A stretch of 39,885 bases of DNA from Bacteroidales bacterium (GCA_028686735.1 JAQUBO010000013.1:1-39885), one strand, 5' to 3'. Positions 20,359 to 30,245 are shown, numbered from the stretch's first letter. Notes: generated by a model not told the origin, from the letters alone. Made by a program: numbers and translations.

Positions 20359-23300
20359 ATGAGTGCAAAATTTCAGGAATACAAGCAGTTAGACCTTTCG
20401 GCAATTAACAAAGAAGTCGAAAAACTTTGGAAAGAGGAGCAAACTTTTGCAAAAAGCATTGAAACAAGAAATAATAGTAAACCTTTTGTGTTTTTTGAAG
20501 GTCCTCCATCAGCAAATGGGACCCCTGGAATTCATCACGTTATGGCACGAACCATTAAAGATGTAGTTTGCCGCTATAAAACACTTACTGGATACTGTGT
20601 TGACCGTAAAGCAGGTTGGGACACTCATGGTTTACCTGTTGAACTAAGCGTTGAAAAAACTCTTGGGATAACCAAAGAAGATATTGGAAAAACAATTTCG
20701 GTAAAAGAATATAATAACACTTGTCGTAAAGAAGTTATGAAATACACCGATCTTTGGGAAGAGCTTACCGAAAAAATGGGATATTGGGTTGATATGGAAA
20801 ACCCATACGTTACTTACGACAACCGATATATTGAAACAGTTTGGTATTTATTAAAAACACTTTTTGATAAAAACTTAATTTATAAAGGCTATACTATACA
20901 ACCTTACTCTCCAGCTGCTGGAACAGGCTTAAGTACACATGAACTTAATCAACCTGGTTGTTATAAAGATGTAAAAGACACGACTATAGTCTCGCTATTT
21001 AAAGTAATAAAAAATGATGCTTCGATAAAAATACAGCTAGATAGTAATGAACACTTGTATTTTTTAGCATGGACAACTACTCCATGGACTTTACCCTCTA
21101 ATACGGCATTAGCTGTTGGTCCATCAATAAAATATTTAAAAATAAAAACTTTTAATCCTTATTCGGGAAACCCAATAAATGTTATTTTATGTAAGGATAG
21201 GTTAAAAGCTTATTTTAAACCTGAAAATGAAAACCTTAATTTTGATGAATACAAACTAGGAGATAAAAATATCCCTTATCAAATTATAGCTGAATACAAA
21301 GGTACTGATTTAGAGGGTGTCGAATATGAACAGCTTATTAATTGGATGCAGCCTAAAGCACCCGCATTTAAAGTTATACAGGCAGATTATGTTACTACTG
21401 AAGATGGAACAGGAATTGTACATATTGCACCCACATTTGGAGCTGATGATGCCAGAGTTGCTAAGCAAGCTGGAATTCCGGCATTAATTCTTGATGATAA
21501 AGACGGAAACCATGTTCCTATGGTTAATAAACAAGGAAAATTCTTTGAAATTAAAGACTTAGATACAGATTTTGTTAATAATTATGTAAACATCAAAGCA
21601 TATTCGGAGTTTGCTGGAAAATATGTAAAAAGTGAATATGATGCCGATGCAGAAAACAATGCAACTACAACAGATGTTGATATTGTTGTAATGTTAAAAC
21701 TTGAAGATAAAGCTTTTAAAATTGAGAAATATATTCATAATTATCCGCATTGCTGGCGAACAGATAAACCTATATTATATTATCCATTAGACTCATGGTT
21801 TATTAAAACTACTGCAGTTAAAGATCGTTTAATTGAGCTAAATCAAACCATTAATTGGAAACCTAAGAGTACTGGAGAGGGGCGATTTGGAAAATGGCTA
21901 GAAAACCTTGTTGATTGGAACTTAAGTCGTTCGCGTTATTGGGGAACACCTTTACCAATTTGGAGTACCGAAGATGGAGGTGAGCGAAAATGTATCGGCT
22001 CAGTTGCTGAATTGATGGAAGAAATAAAAATGTCGGTTGACAAAGGATATATGTCGGCCAAGTTCTGGAAAGGATTTGAGTCTGGAAATTATAGTAAAGA
22101 AAATTATGAAATAATAGATCTGCATCGTCCTGATGTTGATGAGATAATTCTTGTGGCTAGTGATGGCAGCAAAATGTTTAGAGAAACTGACCTTATTGAT
22201 GTTTGGTTCGATTCGGGAGCAATGCCGTATGCGCAATGGCATTGGCCTTTTGAAAACTCAGATAGCTTTGATAAATTATTCCCTGCTGATTTTATTGCTG
22301 AAGGAGTCGATCAAACAAGGGGTTGGTTTTTTACGTTACATGCAATTGCAACAATGGTTTCTGATTCTGTATCATATAAAAACATTATTTCTAATGGTTT
22401 GGTATTAGACAAGGAGGGCAATAAAATGTCTAAAAGACATGGTAATGCTGTTGATCCGTTTAAAACTATGGAAAAATACGGAGCAGACCCATGAAGGTGG
22501 TATATGATTACAAATGCACAAGCTTGGGATAATCTTAAATTTGATATTGGGGGTGTTGATGAGGTAAAACGCAAGTTTTTTGGAACTATTTACAATACTT
22601 ACAATTTCTTTGCTTTATACGCAAATATTGACAAGTTTTCATATAAAGAACCTGAAATAGAGTTTAGTAATCGTCCAGAACTTGACCGATGGATATTAAG
22701 TTTGTTAAATACTTTAATTACAGATGTTAAAAATGCTTATGAGAATTATGAAAATACAAGAGCAGGTAGATTAATTCAAGATTTTGTTATCGACCATCTT
22801 AGTAACTGGTATGTGCGTTTAGGTAGAAAAAGATATTGGGGAGGCAAATATGATGATGATAAAATTTCTGCGTATCAAACTCTTTATACATGCCTAATTA
22901 CTATTGCAAAGTTATCTTCGCCTATTTCTCCATTTTATATGGATAAACTTTATCGCGATCTAAGTGCTGTTACTAAAAAAGAAAATTATGAATCTGTTCA
23001 TCTTTCATATTTTCCAGAAATAAAAGCTGACTTTATTGATAAGATGTTAGAAGAAAGAATGCAAATGGCACAGACAATATCTTCGATGATTTTAAGTTTA
23101 AGGCGAAAAGTTAGCATAAAAGTAAGGCAGCCGTTACAAAAAATAATGATTCCAATAGTAAATGACCAGTTTGTTAAACAAATCAAAAAAGTTGAGCAAA
23201 TAATAAAAACAGAAACTAATATTAAAGAAATTGAATTTATTTCTGACTCTTCGAATGTTTTGGTTAAATCAATTAAGGCAAACTTTAAAAAACTAGGTCC

Positions 23301-23796
23301 TAAGTATGGTAAGATAATGAAGCAAGTTGCTGCTGAAATAACAGGAATGAGCCAAAAAGATATTGTGCAAATTGAACGGGATAACGAGTTTACCTTATCT
23401 GTTAATAATGAAAGCATAAAAATTAATCTTGAAGATGTTGAAATAATTTCAGAAGATATTCCAGGATGGCTTGTTGCTAATGAAGGTAAAATAACTATTG
23501 CCCTTGATATTAATATAAGCCCTGAGTTAGTAGAAGAGGGAATTGCTCGTGAATTTGTAAATAGAATCCAAAATATTAGAAAAGATTCGGGGTTTGATGT
23601 TACAGATAGAATATGTATTAAGATTTTGTCTCACAGCGAGTTAGACGCTGCAGTCGAGAGCTATCGCGAGTATATATGCTCTCAAACATTAGGTAATTCG
23701 ATAGAAATAATAGGAAATATGGAACAAAATAATTCTTTTGCCGTACAAGTTAATGATTTTGAAACAAATATAATTATTGAAAAGTGTAATAACTAA
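20359..23796 (+). CDS. ileS: Isoleucyl-tRNA synthetase interrupted by an in-frame TGA
   Basis: Class Ia synthetase that charges tRNA-Ile. The full reading frame is 1145 codons, normal for the long type found in Bacteroidota, but codon 712 (22492-22494) is TGA. The frame does not shift: KYGADP-stop-RWYMITNAQ continues in phase, and family members normally have Leu at that position (TTA or TTG, one base from TGA). Residues 1-711 hold the HIGH-equivalent GIHH (57-60), WDTHGLPVE, the editing domain and KMSKR (689-693). Codons 716 onward hold the helical anticodon-binding domain and C-terminal part (ATG at 22504). The gene is essential and no second copy is in the window. A sequencing error, readthrough or a split enzyme are all possible. 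The TraR/DksA gene follows after 12 bases. Confidence 0.93.
22492..22506 (+). other. Internal TGA with adjacent possible restart site in ileS
   Basis: The order is TGA, AGG, TGG, TAT, ATG. AAGGTGG (22494-22500) resembles a Shine-Dalgarno sequence and ends three bases before an in-frame ATG (22504). Ribosomes ending at the TGA could restart here and make a separate 430-aa anticodon-binding subunit, though the spacing is short. These codons also simply encode the conserved RWYM, so the resemblance may be chance. Confidence 0.5.
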
Positions 23797-23808
23797 ATAC
23801 TAATAGAT

Positions 23809-24192
23809 ATGAATACAGAAGCGAAACTCAGATATAATAAGGATGAGTTACAGGAATTTAAAGAATTAATTTTAAAGAAACTGGATAAAGCTCAAAAAGA
23901 TTATGATCTATATAAAAGCATGTTAAGTCATGAAGATACAAATGACATTATGGATACTTCTCCAACATTTAAAGTTTTAGAAGAAGGTGCTAATGTTTTA
24001 TCTAAAGAAGAGATAGGTAAAATAGCACAACGTCAGGCAAAGTTTATTAAGCACCTTCAGGCTGCATTGGTACGAATTGAAACAGGAACTTATGGAATTT
24101 GTCGCGAAACAGGTAAACTGATTTCAAAAGAAAGACTTAATGCTGTCCCCCATGCAACTTTAAGTATGGATGCTAAAATGAACCGAAAATAA
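23809..24192 (+). CDS. TraR/DksA family transcription regulator
   Basis: A 127-aa protein with an N-terminal coiled-coil region (about 10-90) and a C-terminal zinc-finger-like segment (GTYGICRETGKLISKERL, then PHATLS). Only one cysteine (Cys98) remains of the usual four, so it probably does not bind zinc; this is common in Bacteroidota members. DksA-type proteins enter the secondary channel of RNA polymerase and mediate stringent control with ppGpp; that role is inferred from the family. It begins 12 bases after ileS and ends at a strong terminator, so the two are one transcription unit, an arrangement seen widely in this phylum. Confidence 0.88.
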   Translation: MNTEAKLRYNKDELQEFKELILKKLDKAQKDYDLYKSMLSHEDTNDIMDTSPTFKVLEEGANVLSKEEIGKIAQRQAKFIKHLQAALVRIETGTYGICRETGKLISKERLNAVPHATLSMDAKMNRK

Positions 24193-24212
24193 ACAATCGA
24201 ATTAGTTTTGAT

Positions 24213-24252
24213 AAAAAAAGTAGAGTTTTGTGTTAAATCTCTACTTTTTTTT
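24213..24252 (+). terminator. Rho-independent terminator of the ileS operon
   Basis: A 13-bp perfect inverted repeat (left arm 24213-24225, ending GTAGAG; right arm 24239-24251, starting CTCTAC) with a 13-base loop ends in eight T. The A-rich left arm could also allow weaker termination from the opposite direction. Confidence 0.8.
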
Positions 24253-24282
24253 GACGTATATGATAAATTACAAAAAAAAGCT

Positions 24283-24290
24283 TAGTTTTG
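24283..24290 (+). promoter_or_regulatory. -7 box (TAGTTTTG) immediately before a lipoprotein gene
   Basis: TAGTTTTG is an exact TAnnTTTG match only four bases before the GTG start at 24295. No -33 box stands at the usual distance. If used, the transcript would start at or inside the start codon. Confidence 0.35.
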
Positions 24291-24294
24291 AACT

Positions 24295-25098
24295 GTGAAA
24301 AATAATTTTTTAAAATATTATATATTCATTTTTTTATTTATATCAAATTTATTATTAATCATATCATGCGTAAACTCAGAAGAGTATGATAAAATGAAAA
24401 AGGAATTTCGAGATGTTGAATACGATAGTAATTTTGAGAGTTTTGATAGTATATATGCTCAAATTCCTAATTATTCGGATGTAAGTAGAACAATTTCTAT
24501 TATGCATGCTAATTTTGATGACAATATACTTCTATCTTATAAATCGGTCGGATTATATCAAAGTACGAAACAAACAGCATTCGCATTAGGTATGTATATT
24601 GCAGACTTGGGTTATGTGCGGCATTTTGAAAGAGTTCAACTCTGCATGGACTATTTAGAGGCAGTAAATACGCTTGCACAAAAACTTGCAGTTGGATCTA
24701 AGGAATTTAATTCTGTTGTTCCGTTAATCGAAGAAAATTTAAATAATCGTCAAGAGCTTTTTAGAATTACTGATAGTTTGTTAAATGCGGGTAATATAAT
24801 GTTATCCTCTAGTGAAAAATATGGCATCAGTGCACTGGTATTAAGTGGATTGTGGACAGAAAGCCTATATTTAGGTCTAATTTCAGAGGGTAATAATAAT
24901 TCAAATATTATAAAAGAAGCAATAGAAAAACATTTTTTAATATTAATAGAGATTAACCAGCTTTTAGCTTGCCTTGAAGACGACTCAAATATATCAAATA
25001 TTAAGACACATCTTAAATCTATACAAAAAAAAGGGGCTAATTCAAAGACCCTTTTAAGTGATATTGTACAACTTCGAGATTGTTACAAAATACAATAA
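24295..25098 (+). CDS. Putative lipoprotein, helical, unknown function
   Basis: A 267-aa protein starting with GTG. A hydrophobic signal ends in LIISC (Cys25), which reads as a lipobox, so it should be anchored in an outer or inner membrane. The rest is predicted mainly helical, with a conserved-looking GMYIADLGYVRHFER segment (about 98-112). I do not recognise an enzyme family; similar all-helical lipoproteins occur in Bacteroidota. It follows the ileS terminator, and its TAA directly abuts the stop codon of fabH on the other strand with no spacer, leaving no room for a separate terminator. Internal Met codons are far inside the protein, so the GTG start is preferred. Confidence 0.7.
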   Translation: MKNNFLKYYIFIFLFISNLLLIISCVNSEEYDKMKKEFRDVEYDSNFESFDSIYAQIPNYSDVSRTISIMHANFDDNILLSYKSVGLYQSTKQTAFALGMYIADLGYVRHFERVQLCMDYLEAVNTLAQKLAVGSKEFNSVVPLIEENLNNRQELFRITDSLLNAGNIMLSSSEKYGISALVLSGLWTESLYLGLISEGNNNSNIIKEAIEKHFLILIEINQLLACLEDDSNISNIKTHLKSIQKKGANSKTLLSDIVQLRDCYKIQ

Positions 25099-26109
25099 TT
25101 ATTTCACGATTTTACTACCATCGTAGGCCCACTTAATATAAGTTGAACCCCAAGCAAAACCTGCTCCGAAAGTAGAAATAATAATATTATCTCCAGGTTT
25201 TAAATCATATTCATATTCCCAAAGGCAAAGAGGGATTGTTGCTGATGTTGTATTACCGTATTTTGCAATTGTAAGCATAACACGCTCTTTGGGGATACCC
25301 ATACGTCGAGCAGTAGCTTCGATAATTCTCATATTCGCTTGATGCGGCACTAAATATTTTAAAGTCTCTGATGTTAAATTATATCTTTCCATCATTCTAA
25401 CAGACACATCAGCCATATTAGAAACTGCTGCCTTAAATACAGGCTGTCCTTCTTGATAAATAAAATGTTGACGACGAAGAATAGTTTCAAAAGTTGCAGG
25501 TCGTAATGATCCTCCGGCAACTTGATGTAAGTGTTGCTTACCTGACCCGTCAACGTGCATAATTGAATCAATTAAGCCTAATCCAGTAGTGTCAGGCTCA
25601 AGCAATACTGCACCAGCACCATCGCCAAATATTGGAGAGGTATTACGATCGTTATAATCAACAATTGAAGACATTTTATCGGCTCCTACCACTACAACTT
25701 TACGATGCGAGCCACTTTCAACATATTTCGATGCAGTTATTAGAGCAAACAAAAAACTAGAACACCCTGCATTTACATCGTATCCAAAAGCATTTTTTAT
25801 TCCTACTTTATCGCATATAATATTAGAAGTAGCAGGAAACTGCATATCTGGAGTAACTACTCCACAAATAAGCATATCAACTTCGTCAACAGATGTACCT
25901 GTCTTTTCTAATAATTGTTTTACTGCTTCGGTGGCCATATCAGAAGTTGCTTTACCTTCCTCTAATAAAATATGACGTTCTTTGATACCAATACGTTCCA
26001 TTATCCAATCATCGGTGGTATCCACCATTTTTGCTAATTCTTCATTGGTCAATATATATGGTGGTACATAAGCACCAACCCCAGTAATTGCAGCTTTAAT
26101 TTGTGCCAT
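25099..26109 (-). CDS. fabH: Beta-ketoacyl-ACP synthase III
   Basis: Starts fatty-acid synthesis by condensing acyl-CoA with malonyl-ACP. The 336-aa protein has the full KAS III triad: Cys116 (AGCSSFLFAL), His256 (VPHQANMR) and Asn286 (YGNTTSATIP), plus FGDGAGAVLL. Length is normal. It is the last gene of yceD-rpmF-plsX-fabH, and its ATG lies inside the end of plsX (14-base overlap), which suggests coupled translation. Confidence 0.96.
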   Translation of the reverse strand: MAQIKAAITGVGAYVPPYILTNEELAKMVDTTDDWIMERIGIKERHILLEEGKATSDMATEAVKQLLEKTGTSVDEVDMLICGVVTPDMQFPATSNIICDKVGIKNAFGYDVNAGCSSFLFALITASKYVESGSHRKVVVVGADKMSSIVDYNDRNTSPIFGDGAGAVLLEPDTTGLGLIDSIMHVDGSGKQHLHQVAGGSLRPATFETILRRQHFIYQEGQPVFKAAVSNMADVSVRMMERYNLTSETLKYLVPHQANMRIIEATARRMGIPKERVMLTIAKYGNTTSATIPLCLWEYEYDLKPGDNIIISTFGAGFAWGSTYIKWAYDGSKIVK

Positions 26110-27049
26110 AACTAAAATGTTTTGTTATTATTTCAGCAATATTAGACTCTATAAGCTTTTGTGATAGTAATATCATGTTTTTGATAGCAATATCACTACT
26201 AATACCATGCCCTACGATAACCGGTTTTGAAACACCCAAGATTGGTGTCCCCCCATAGTTTTCATAGTTGTAGTTTTCAAAATATGAGTCAAAAATATTT
26301 CGCTCATTAAGAATTTTATAAAATGACTCTGCTTGTTTTAATACGATATTTCCAGTAAAACCGTTACAGACAATAACATCAACCATATCTGCTTTGTGGA
26401 TATCTCCTCCTTCGATATTGCCAATAAAATTAATATTATTGTTTTGCTCAAGTAAAATATGTGCAAGTTTAGTATTTGTAGTACCTTTTGATTTTTCGCC
26501 TCCAATATTTAATAATCCCACTTTAGGATTATCAATATTCATTACATGTTTAGCAAATAATTGTCCCATTTGGGCGTACTGTACAAGTACTTCTGGTTTT
26601 GTATCAGGATTGAGTCCAACATCTATTAATAAATTATTTGTACTTAAATTGTTTGGATAGTAAGATGATATACCAGGTCTGATAACACCTTTCCCTGCAC
26701 CAATTATTTGAGTTGCTCCTGCCATCATCGCACCAGTATTACCTGCACTCACAAAACTGTCGATAAGCCCGTTTTTAAGATACTTAAAGCCTGTGTATAT
26801 GCTAGAGTCGCTTTTTTCTTTAATTGCTTTAATAGGTTCGTCGCCCATTTCAATAATTTGAGGACAATTAATAATTTCAATTTTCTCTAAACTAATATTA
26901 TGTTTGGTTAAATAGTCATTAATAAGACTAGCTTGACCAAATAAAAAAAGTCTATCATTATCATTGATTTCGTTTAAAGCGAGAACCACTCCTTGCAGAG
27001 TTTGTTGGGGAGCAAAATCTCCTCCCATTATGTCTAAACCAATATTCAT
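26096..27049 (-). CDS. plsX: Phosphate acyltransferase PlsX
   Basis: Makes acyl-phosphate from acyl-ACP for phospholipid synthesis; a peripheral membrane enzyme. From the ATG at 27049 the product is 317 aa and begins MNIGLDIMGGDFAP, the family's characteristic opening; a TTG two codons upstream (27055) is less likely. SAGNTGAMMA and the C-terminal GFTGNIVLK segment are present. It sits between rpmF (six-base gap) and fabH (overlap). Confidence 0.95.
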   Translation of the reverse strand: MNIGLDIMGGDFAPQQTLQGVVLALNEINDNDRLFLFGQASLINDYLTKHNISLEKIEIINCPQIIEMGDEPIKAIKEKSDSSIYTGFKYLKNGLIDSFVSAGNTGAMMAGATQIIGAGKGVIRPGISSYYPNNLSTNNLLIDVGLNPDTKPEVLVQYAQMGQLFAKHVMNIDNPKVGLLNIGGEKSKGTTNTKLAHILLEQNNNINFIGNIEGGDIHKADMVDVIVCNGFTGNIVLKQAESFYKILNERNIFDSYFENYNYENYGGTPILGVSKPVIVGHGISSDIAIKNMILLSQKLIESNIAEIITKHFSYGTN

Positions 27050-27055
27050 CAACAA

Positions 27056-27247
27056 TTAATTGACTTCAATAGCCTCTTTGTCAATAGCTAGTTTTCCTTT
27101 ATAATATCCACACTCGGGACAAACATGGTGATATTGAACTGTTGTACCACAGTTTGAACATTTTGCTAGTGTAAGAAACGATGCTTTGTAATGTGTACGA
27201 CGTTTGTTTCTTCTTTGTTTTGATGTTTTTCTTTTTGGATGTGCCAT
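27056..27247 (-). CDS. rpmF: 50S ribosomal protein L32
   Basis: A 63-aa basic protein beginning MAHPKRKTSKQRRNKRR. It keeps the zinc-ribbon cysteines Cys30, Cys33, Cys43 and Cys46, so this is the zinc-binding form. Its place between yceD and plsX is the classical arrangement linking ribosome and lipid synthesis. Confidence 0.97.
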   Translation of the reverse strand: MAHPKRKTSKQRRNKRRTHYKASFLTLAKCSNCGTTVQYHHVCPECGYYKGKLAIDKEAIEVN

Positions 27248-27277
27248 CTCTATAAAATTTTAATTTTAATTCTAAAT

Positions 27278-27811
27278 TTAACTCTTATTTTTTATATCTT
27301 TTAATTTTTCCCACCTAGGATCAATTTTTTCATCATCTTCGTCTATTAAATAATTATTTAATATATCCAACATTTCTTTATTACAGCCTGTTTCTCCTGT
27401 TTTTGTGTTTGGATGATAATGCTGCAAAGGTAAGGCAAAATGTGAAAATTCATAAATTAATTGTGCAATGTTTATTTCTGTTTTACCTTTTTTTAGTAAA
27501 ACACAGTCTTGATTGGAGTCAAAATTTGTTTCTGCACCAAACTCAACCAGCACCATGTCGCTAAAACTAATCTCCTGATCGTAATAATCAAGGCATCTAT
27601 CACAAAGGATATTAACTGTACCTTTAAGACTAATTTTCAATTGAAGGGAATCAGTTTTTTTTAATAATTTTAGGTTAACATTAATATTTCCGCCATTTAT
27701 TGTGCTATCATCAAACTGTGTAAAAAACTCATCTGACACAACAAAATCGAAGTTATGTTCATTGTTGTCTAAACCACTAAATGGTACAATATATTGACTT
27801 AAATAATCCAC
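27278..27811 (-). CDS. YceD family (DUF177) protein
   Basis: A 177-aa protein with the family's CDRCLD motif near the middle and DPRWEKLKDIK at the C-terminus. In other bacteria YceD is linked to 23S rRNA metabolism or accumulation and is nearly always encoded beside rpmF, as here (30-base gap). The start is GTG: the upstream in-frame codons contain a stop and no ATG, and the predicted transcript start lies about 15 bases upstream. It is the first gene of the lipid operon. Confidence 0.88.
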   Translation of the reverse strand: MDYLSQYIVPFSGLDNNEHNFDFVVSDEFFTQFDDSTINGGNINVNLKLLKKTDSLQLKISLKGTVNILCDRCLDYYDQEISFSDMVLVEFGAETNFDSNQDCVLLKKGKTEINIAQLIYEFSHFALPLQHYHPNTKTGETGCNKEMLDILNNYLIDEDDEKIDPRWEKLKDIKNKS

Positions 27812-27833
27812 TATTTTTCAAAAAATTTTCGTG

Positions 27834-27864
27834 CAAAGTTACAAAAACATATTTAATACCTAAA
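27834..27864 (-). promoter_or_regulatory. Promoter of the yceD-rpmF-plsX-fabH operon
   Basis: On the minus strand TTTA, 19 bases, TAACTTTG: an exact -7 box and a one-mismatch -33 box. It supports the GTG start of yceD. Confidence 0.6.
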
Positions 27865-28012
27865 ATAAAAGTAAGTTATTAACATTTATATTGTATTTAT
27901 ATCTTATTCGCTTAGATTTAAATCTTGTTTATAACTAGTTTTGCAATATAGTGAATTGTTTAGGAATAGTTCTTATATCGATTTTTTGATAGAAAGAACA
28001 TTTGCTTTATCG

Positions 28013-29185
28013 CTATTGTTTTAATTTTTTAAGTACAATTCTAAATGTTGTTCCGCCTCCAATCTCAGACTGTTTGACGAATATTTTGCCATTGTGGTAT
28101 TGTTCTATAATTCGTTTAGCTAGCGATAGCCCGAGGCCCCAACCTCGATCTTTTGTAGTGTAACCTGGGCTAAAAATTGTTTTATAAGCAGACTTAGGAA
28201 TTCCTTTACCTGTATCACTAATATCTATAAACACTTTTTTTGAGTTTTGTTCAATTTTAACTCTTATTTTACCTGTTGTTCCAATTGCATCGACAGCATT
28301 TTTACAAATATTCTCAATTACCCATTCAAATAATTCTTGATTTAGAGGAATAATAAGATCTTCAATATTTTTAAAATCTGTAATTATTTCTATGCTTTTT
28401 GGAATCCTTGTTTTCAAATAATTTAGAGAATTTTTAATTGTTTCAGTTAAGCCTACTGGTAGCAGTTGAGCTTGACTACCAATTTTAGAAAATCTCTCAG
28501 CAATTTTTTCGAGACGTTTAACATCTTTTTCAAATTCGATAGAAAACTCTTTGCTACTATTTGTTTCTTTAAGAATTTCGACCCATGCCATTAAGGATGA
28601 GATTGGCGTTCCCAATTGATGTGCTGTTTCTTTTGACATTCCGAGCCAAACCTGGTCTTGTTCTGCCTTACGTGAAACACTAAAAGCTAGATAAGCCATA
28701 AAAATAAACAGAAATACTATGCCAAGTTGGATATATGGGTAGTAATATAATTTTCTTAGCAATAAAGAGTCGGAATAAAAAATTTTATTTAACGGTACAC
28801 CATCTTCTGTTTTAATGACAAAGTAATCTTTTTGATTGTTTTTAAATTCTTGTAATTTATCTTTTTTATATTTAGGATTTTCCATTTTAATTGAGTCGAT
28901 ATTTCTGTAAGACAAAATATTATCCTCCATATCTACTAATATTACAGGAATTGTTTCATTATTTCGCAAAACTTCAAATAAAAAGCTAACATCTTGTTCT
29001 GGGTCCGAATTTATTAATTGTTGTGTCGCCTCTGCCCATAATTCAATTTTTTTTCGTTCTTCAAAAGATAGTTTTAGCATTAGTGAATTTGTGTACCATA
29101 ACGAAAGCCCCCCAATAACAATCGCAAATAGAACTAATAAGTATTTCCACTTTCTTTTTTGTCGATATATTTTTGATTTGGTCAT
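28013..29185 (-). CDS. Sensor histidine kinase (membrane, no receiver)
   Basis: A 390-aa kinase with transmembrane segments at about 15-35 and 150-170 enclosing a periplasmic sensor loop of about 115 residues. The H box is KETAHQLGTPISSL (His189), a variant seen in a conserved Bacteroidota kinase group. HATPase_c is intact: NICKNAVDAI, DTGKGI, GWGLGLSLAKRI. No response regulator gene is adjacent, so its partner is encoded elsewhere. It may be read through from the gene upstream (70-base gap), with no clear promoter of its own. Confidence 0.9.
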   Translation of the reverse strand: MTKSKIYRQKRKWKYLLVLFAIVIGGLSLWYTNSLMLKLSFEERKKIELWAEATQQLINSDPEQDVSFLFEVLRNNETIPVILVDMEDNILSYRNIDSIKMENPKYKKDKLQEFKNNQKDYFVIKTEDGVPLNKIFYSDSLLLRKLYYYPYIQLGIVFLFIFMAYLAFSVSRKAEQDQVWLGMSKETAHQLGTPISSLMAWVEILKETNSSKEFSIEFEKDVKRLEKIAERFSKIGSQAQLLPVGLTETIKNSLNYLKTRIPKSIEIITDFKNIEDLIIPLNQELFEWVIENICKNAVDAIGTTGKIRVKIEQNSKKVFIDISDTGKGIPKSAYKTIFSPGYTTKDRGWGLGLSLAKRIIEQYHNGKIFVKQSEIGGGTTFRIVLKKLKQ

Positions 29186-29255
29186 TATGTTCTTGCTAAC
29201 GTATTAAAGCAATAATTATTTTAAGATTAGAGTTTTGTAAATATAATGTTTTTTA

Positions 29256-30245
29256 TTATAACGACAAGTAGTAAACAATTTGAACAATTTGAGCTACAAT
29301 TAAAGATAAAAAGAACCCCCCAAAAGTAATTGAAACAAAAACACTTTTTGCATTAATTAAGATATTGGAGACTAATAAAGAAAGCCAGGGAAACATGAGT
29401 ACTACCGATTCGTTTCTAGAGTATGGGCTGATAAAAAATAAAGATAAAACTACTAATAGCAAGGCAATTGTAGTTTGAAATCTTCTTGTTGAGATCTTCT
29501 TGGGAGTCTCTATTGTAAACCTAGAGATTATAGCTATCAGAGTTACAAATATAATTGGTGTAAATACAATATAGTTAAGTGCAACATATTTATGATGAGT
29601 GTAGTTAAATACGATTGTTGATTTTACAGATTCATATACCAATTCTATATCTCCCAAAAGCCATATAATGGTTATAGCAACAATGTATGTAAGTAATATT
29701 CCTGTCAAAAAGACAAATAATTCTTTTAGTTTAACTGGCTTGATAATAAAAATGATAATAATTATCAATGGGATAATAAAAACCAACTTATGCATAAGCA
29801 GAGAACTTATGGCGACAAGTACAGCTGCATCAAAAACATATTTGTTAGGCGATAGTTTTTTATAAGTCTCAAATATTCGGATTATTGCAAAAAAGAGAGT
29901 TATAGACGCTATAGTTTCGGGTAGCACTCTTTGGGCATTTATGAAAAAACCAGTGAGTAAAACAAATACAATTCCGGGTGATTGATAAGCATTTTCAATT
30001 ATTATTAAGTTTGAATTAATTTTTATAATAATTAATGCGAAGCTATAATATATCAAAAATGATAAAACTGTTGATAAGTATTTCATAAAAACAGTTTCTG
30101 AGAATTGTGGCAGGAGACAGTTGCTTAGCTCATAAGTTTCAATTTCGGTTGGCATATAATAGAACTTGAATGCCCACACTATAAGCATCAAAAAGAACAT
30201 TAACGCGAAGTTAATTGGGTTATTCGCTTTTACAAGTTTTATCAT
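29256..30245 (-). CDS. Polytopic membrane protein, resembles DUF6427
   Basis: A 329-aa protein with about eight or nine transmembrane segments and short loops. The sequence style and position next to purD resemble the DUF6427 family of Bacteroidota; I cannot confirm the match. No transporter or enzyme motif is visible. The ATG overlaps the TGA of purD as ATGA, so its translation is coupled to purD. Confidence 0.75.
   Translation of the reverse strand: MIKLVKANNPINFALMFFLMLIVWAFKFYYMPTEIETYELSNCLLPQFSETVFMKYLSTVLSFLIYYSFALIIIKINSNLIIIENAYQSPGIVFVLLTGFFINAQRVLPETIASITLFFAIIRIFETYKKLSPNKYVFDAAVLVAISSLLMHKLVFIIPLIIIIIFIIKPVKLKELFVFLTGILLTYIVAITIIWLLGDIELVYESVKSTIVFNYTHHKYVALNYIVFTPIIFVTLIAIISRFTIETPKKISTRRFQTTIALLLVVLSLFFISPYSRNESVVLMFPWLSLLVSNILINAKSVFVSITFGGFFLSLIVAQIVQIVYYLSL

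Noticed and set aside
22492..22494. Genome-wide use of TGA as a sense codon
   Set aside because: TGA ends three other genes at natural positions (15570-15572, 30242-30244 on the minus strand, 33484-33486 followed by TAA), so TGA is a normal stop here.
22998..23417. Open frame of 139 codons antisense to ileS
   Set aside because: Entirely within the conserved C-terminal part of ileS with no independent support.
27050..27055. TTG start for plsX two codons upstream
   Set aside because: The ATG at 27049 gives the family-typical MNIGLDIMGGD start; TTG adds nothing.
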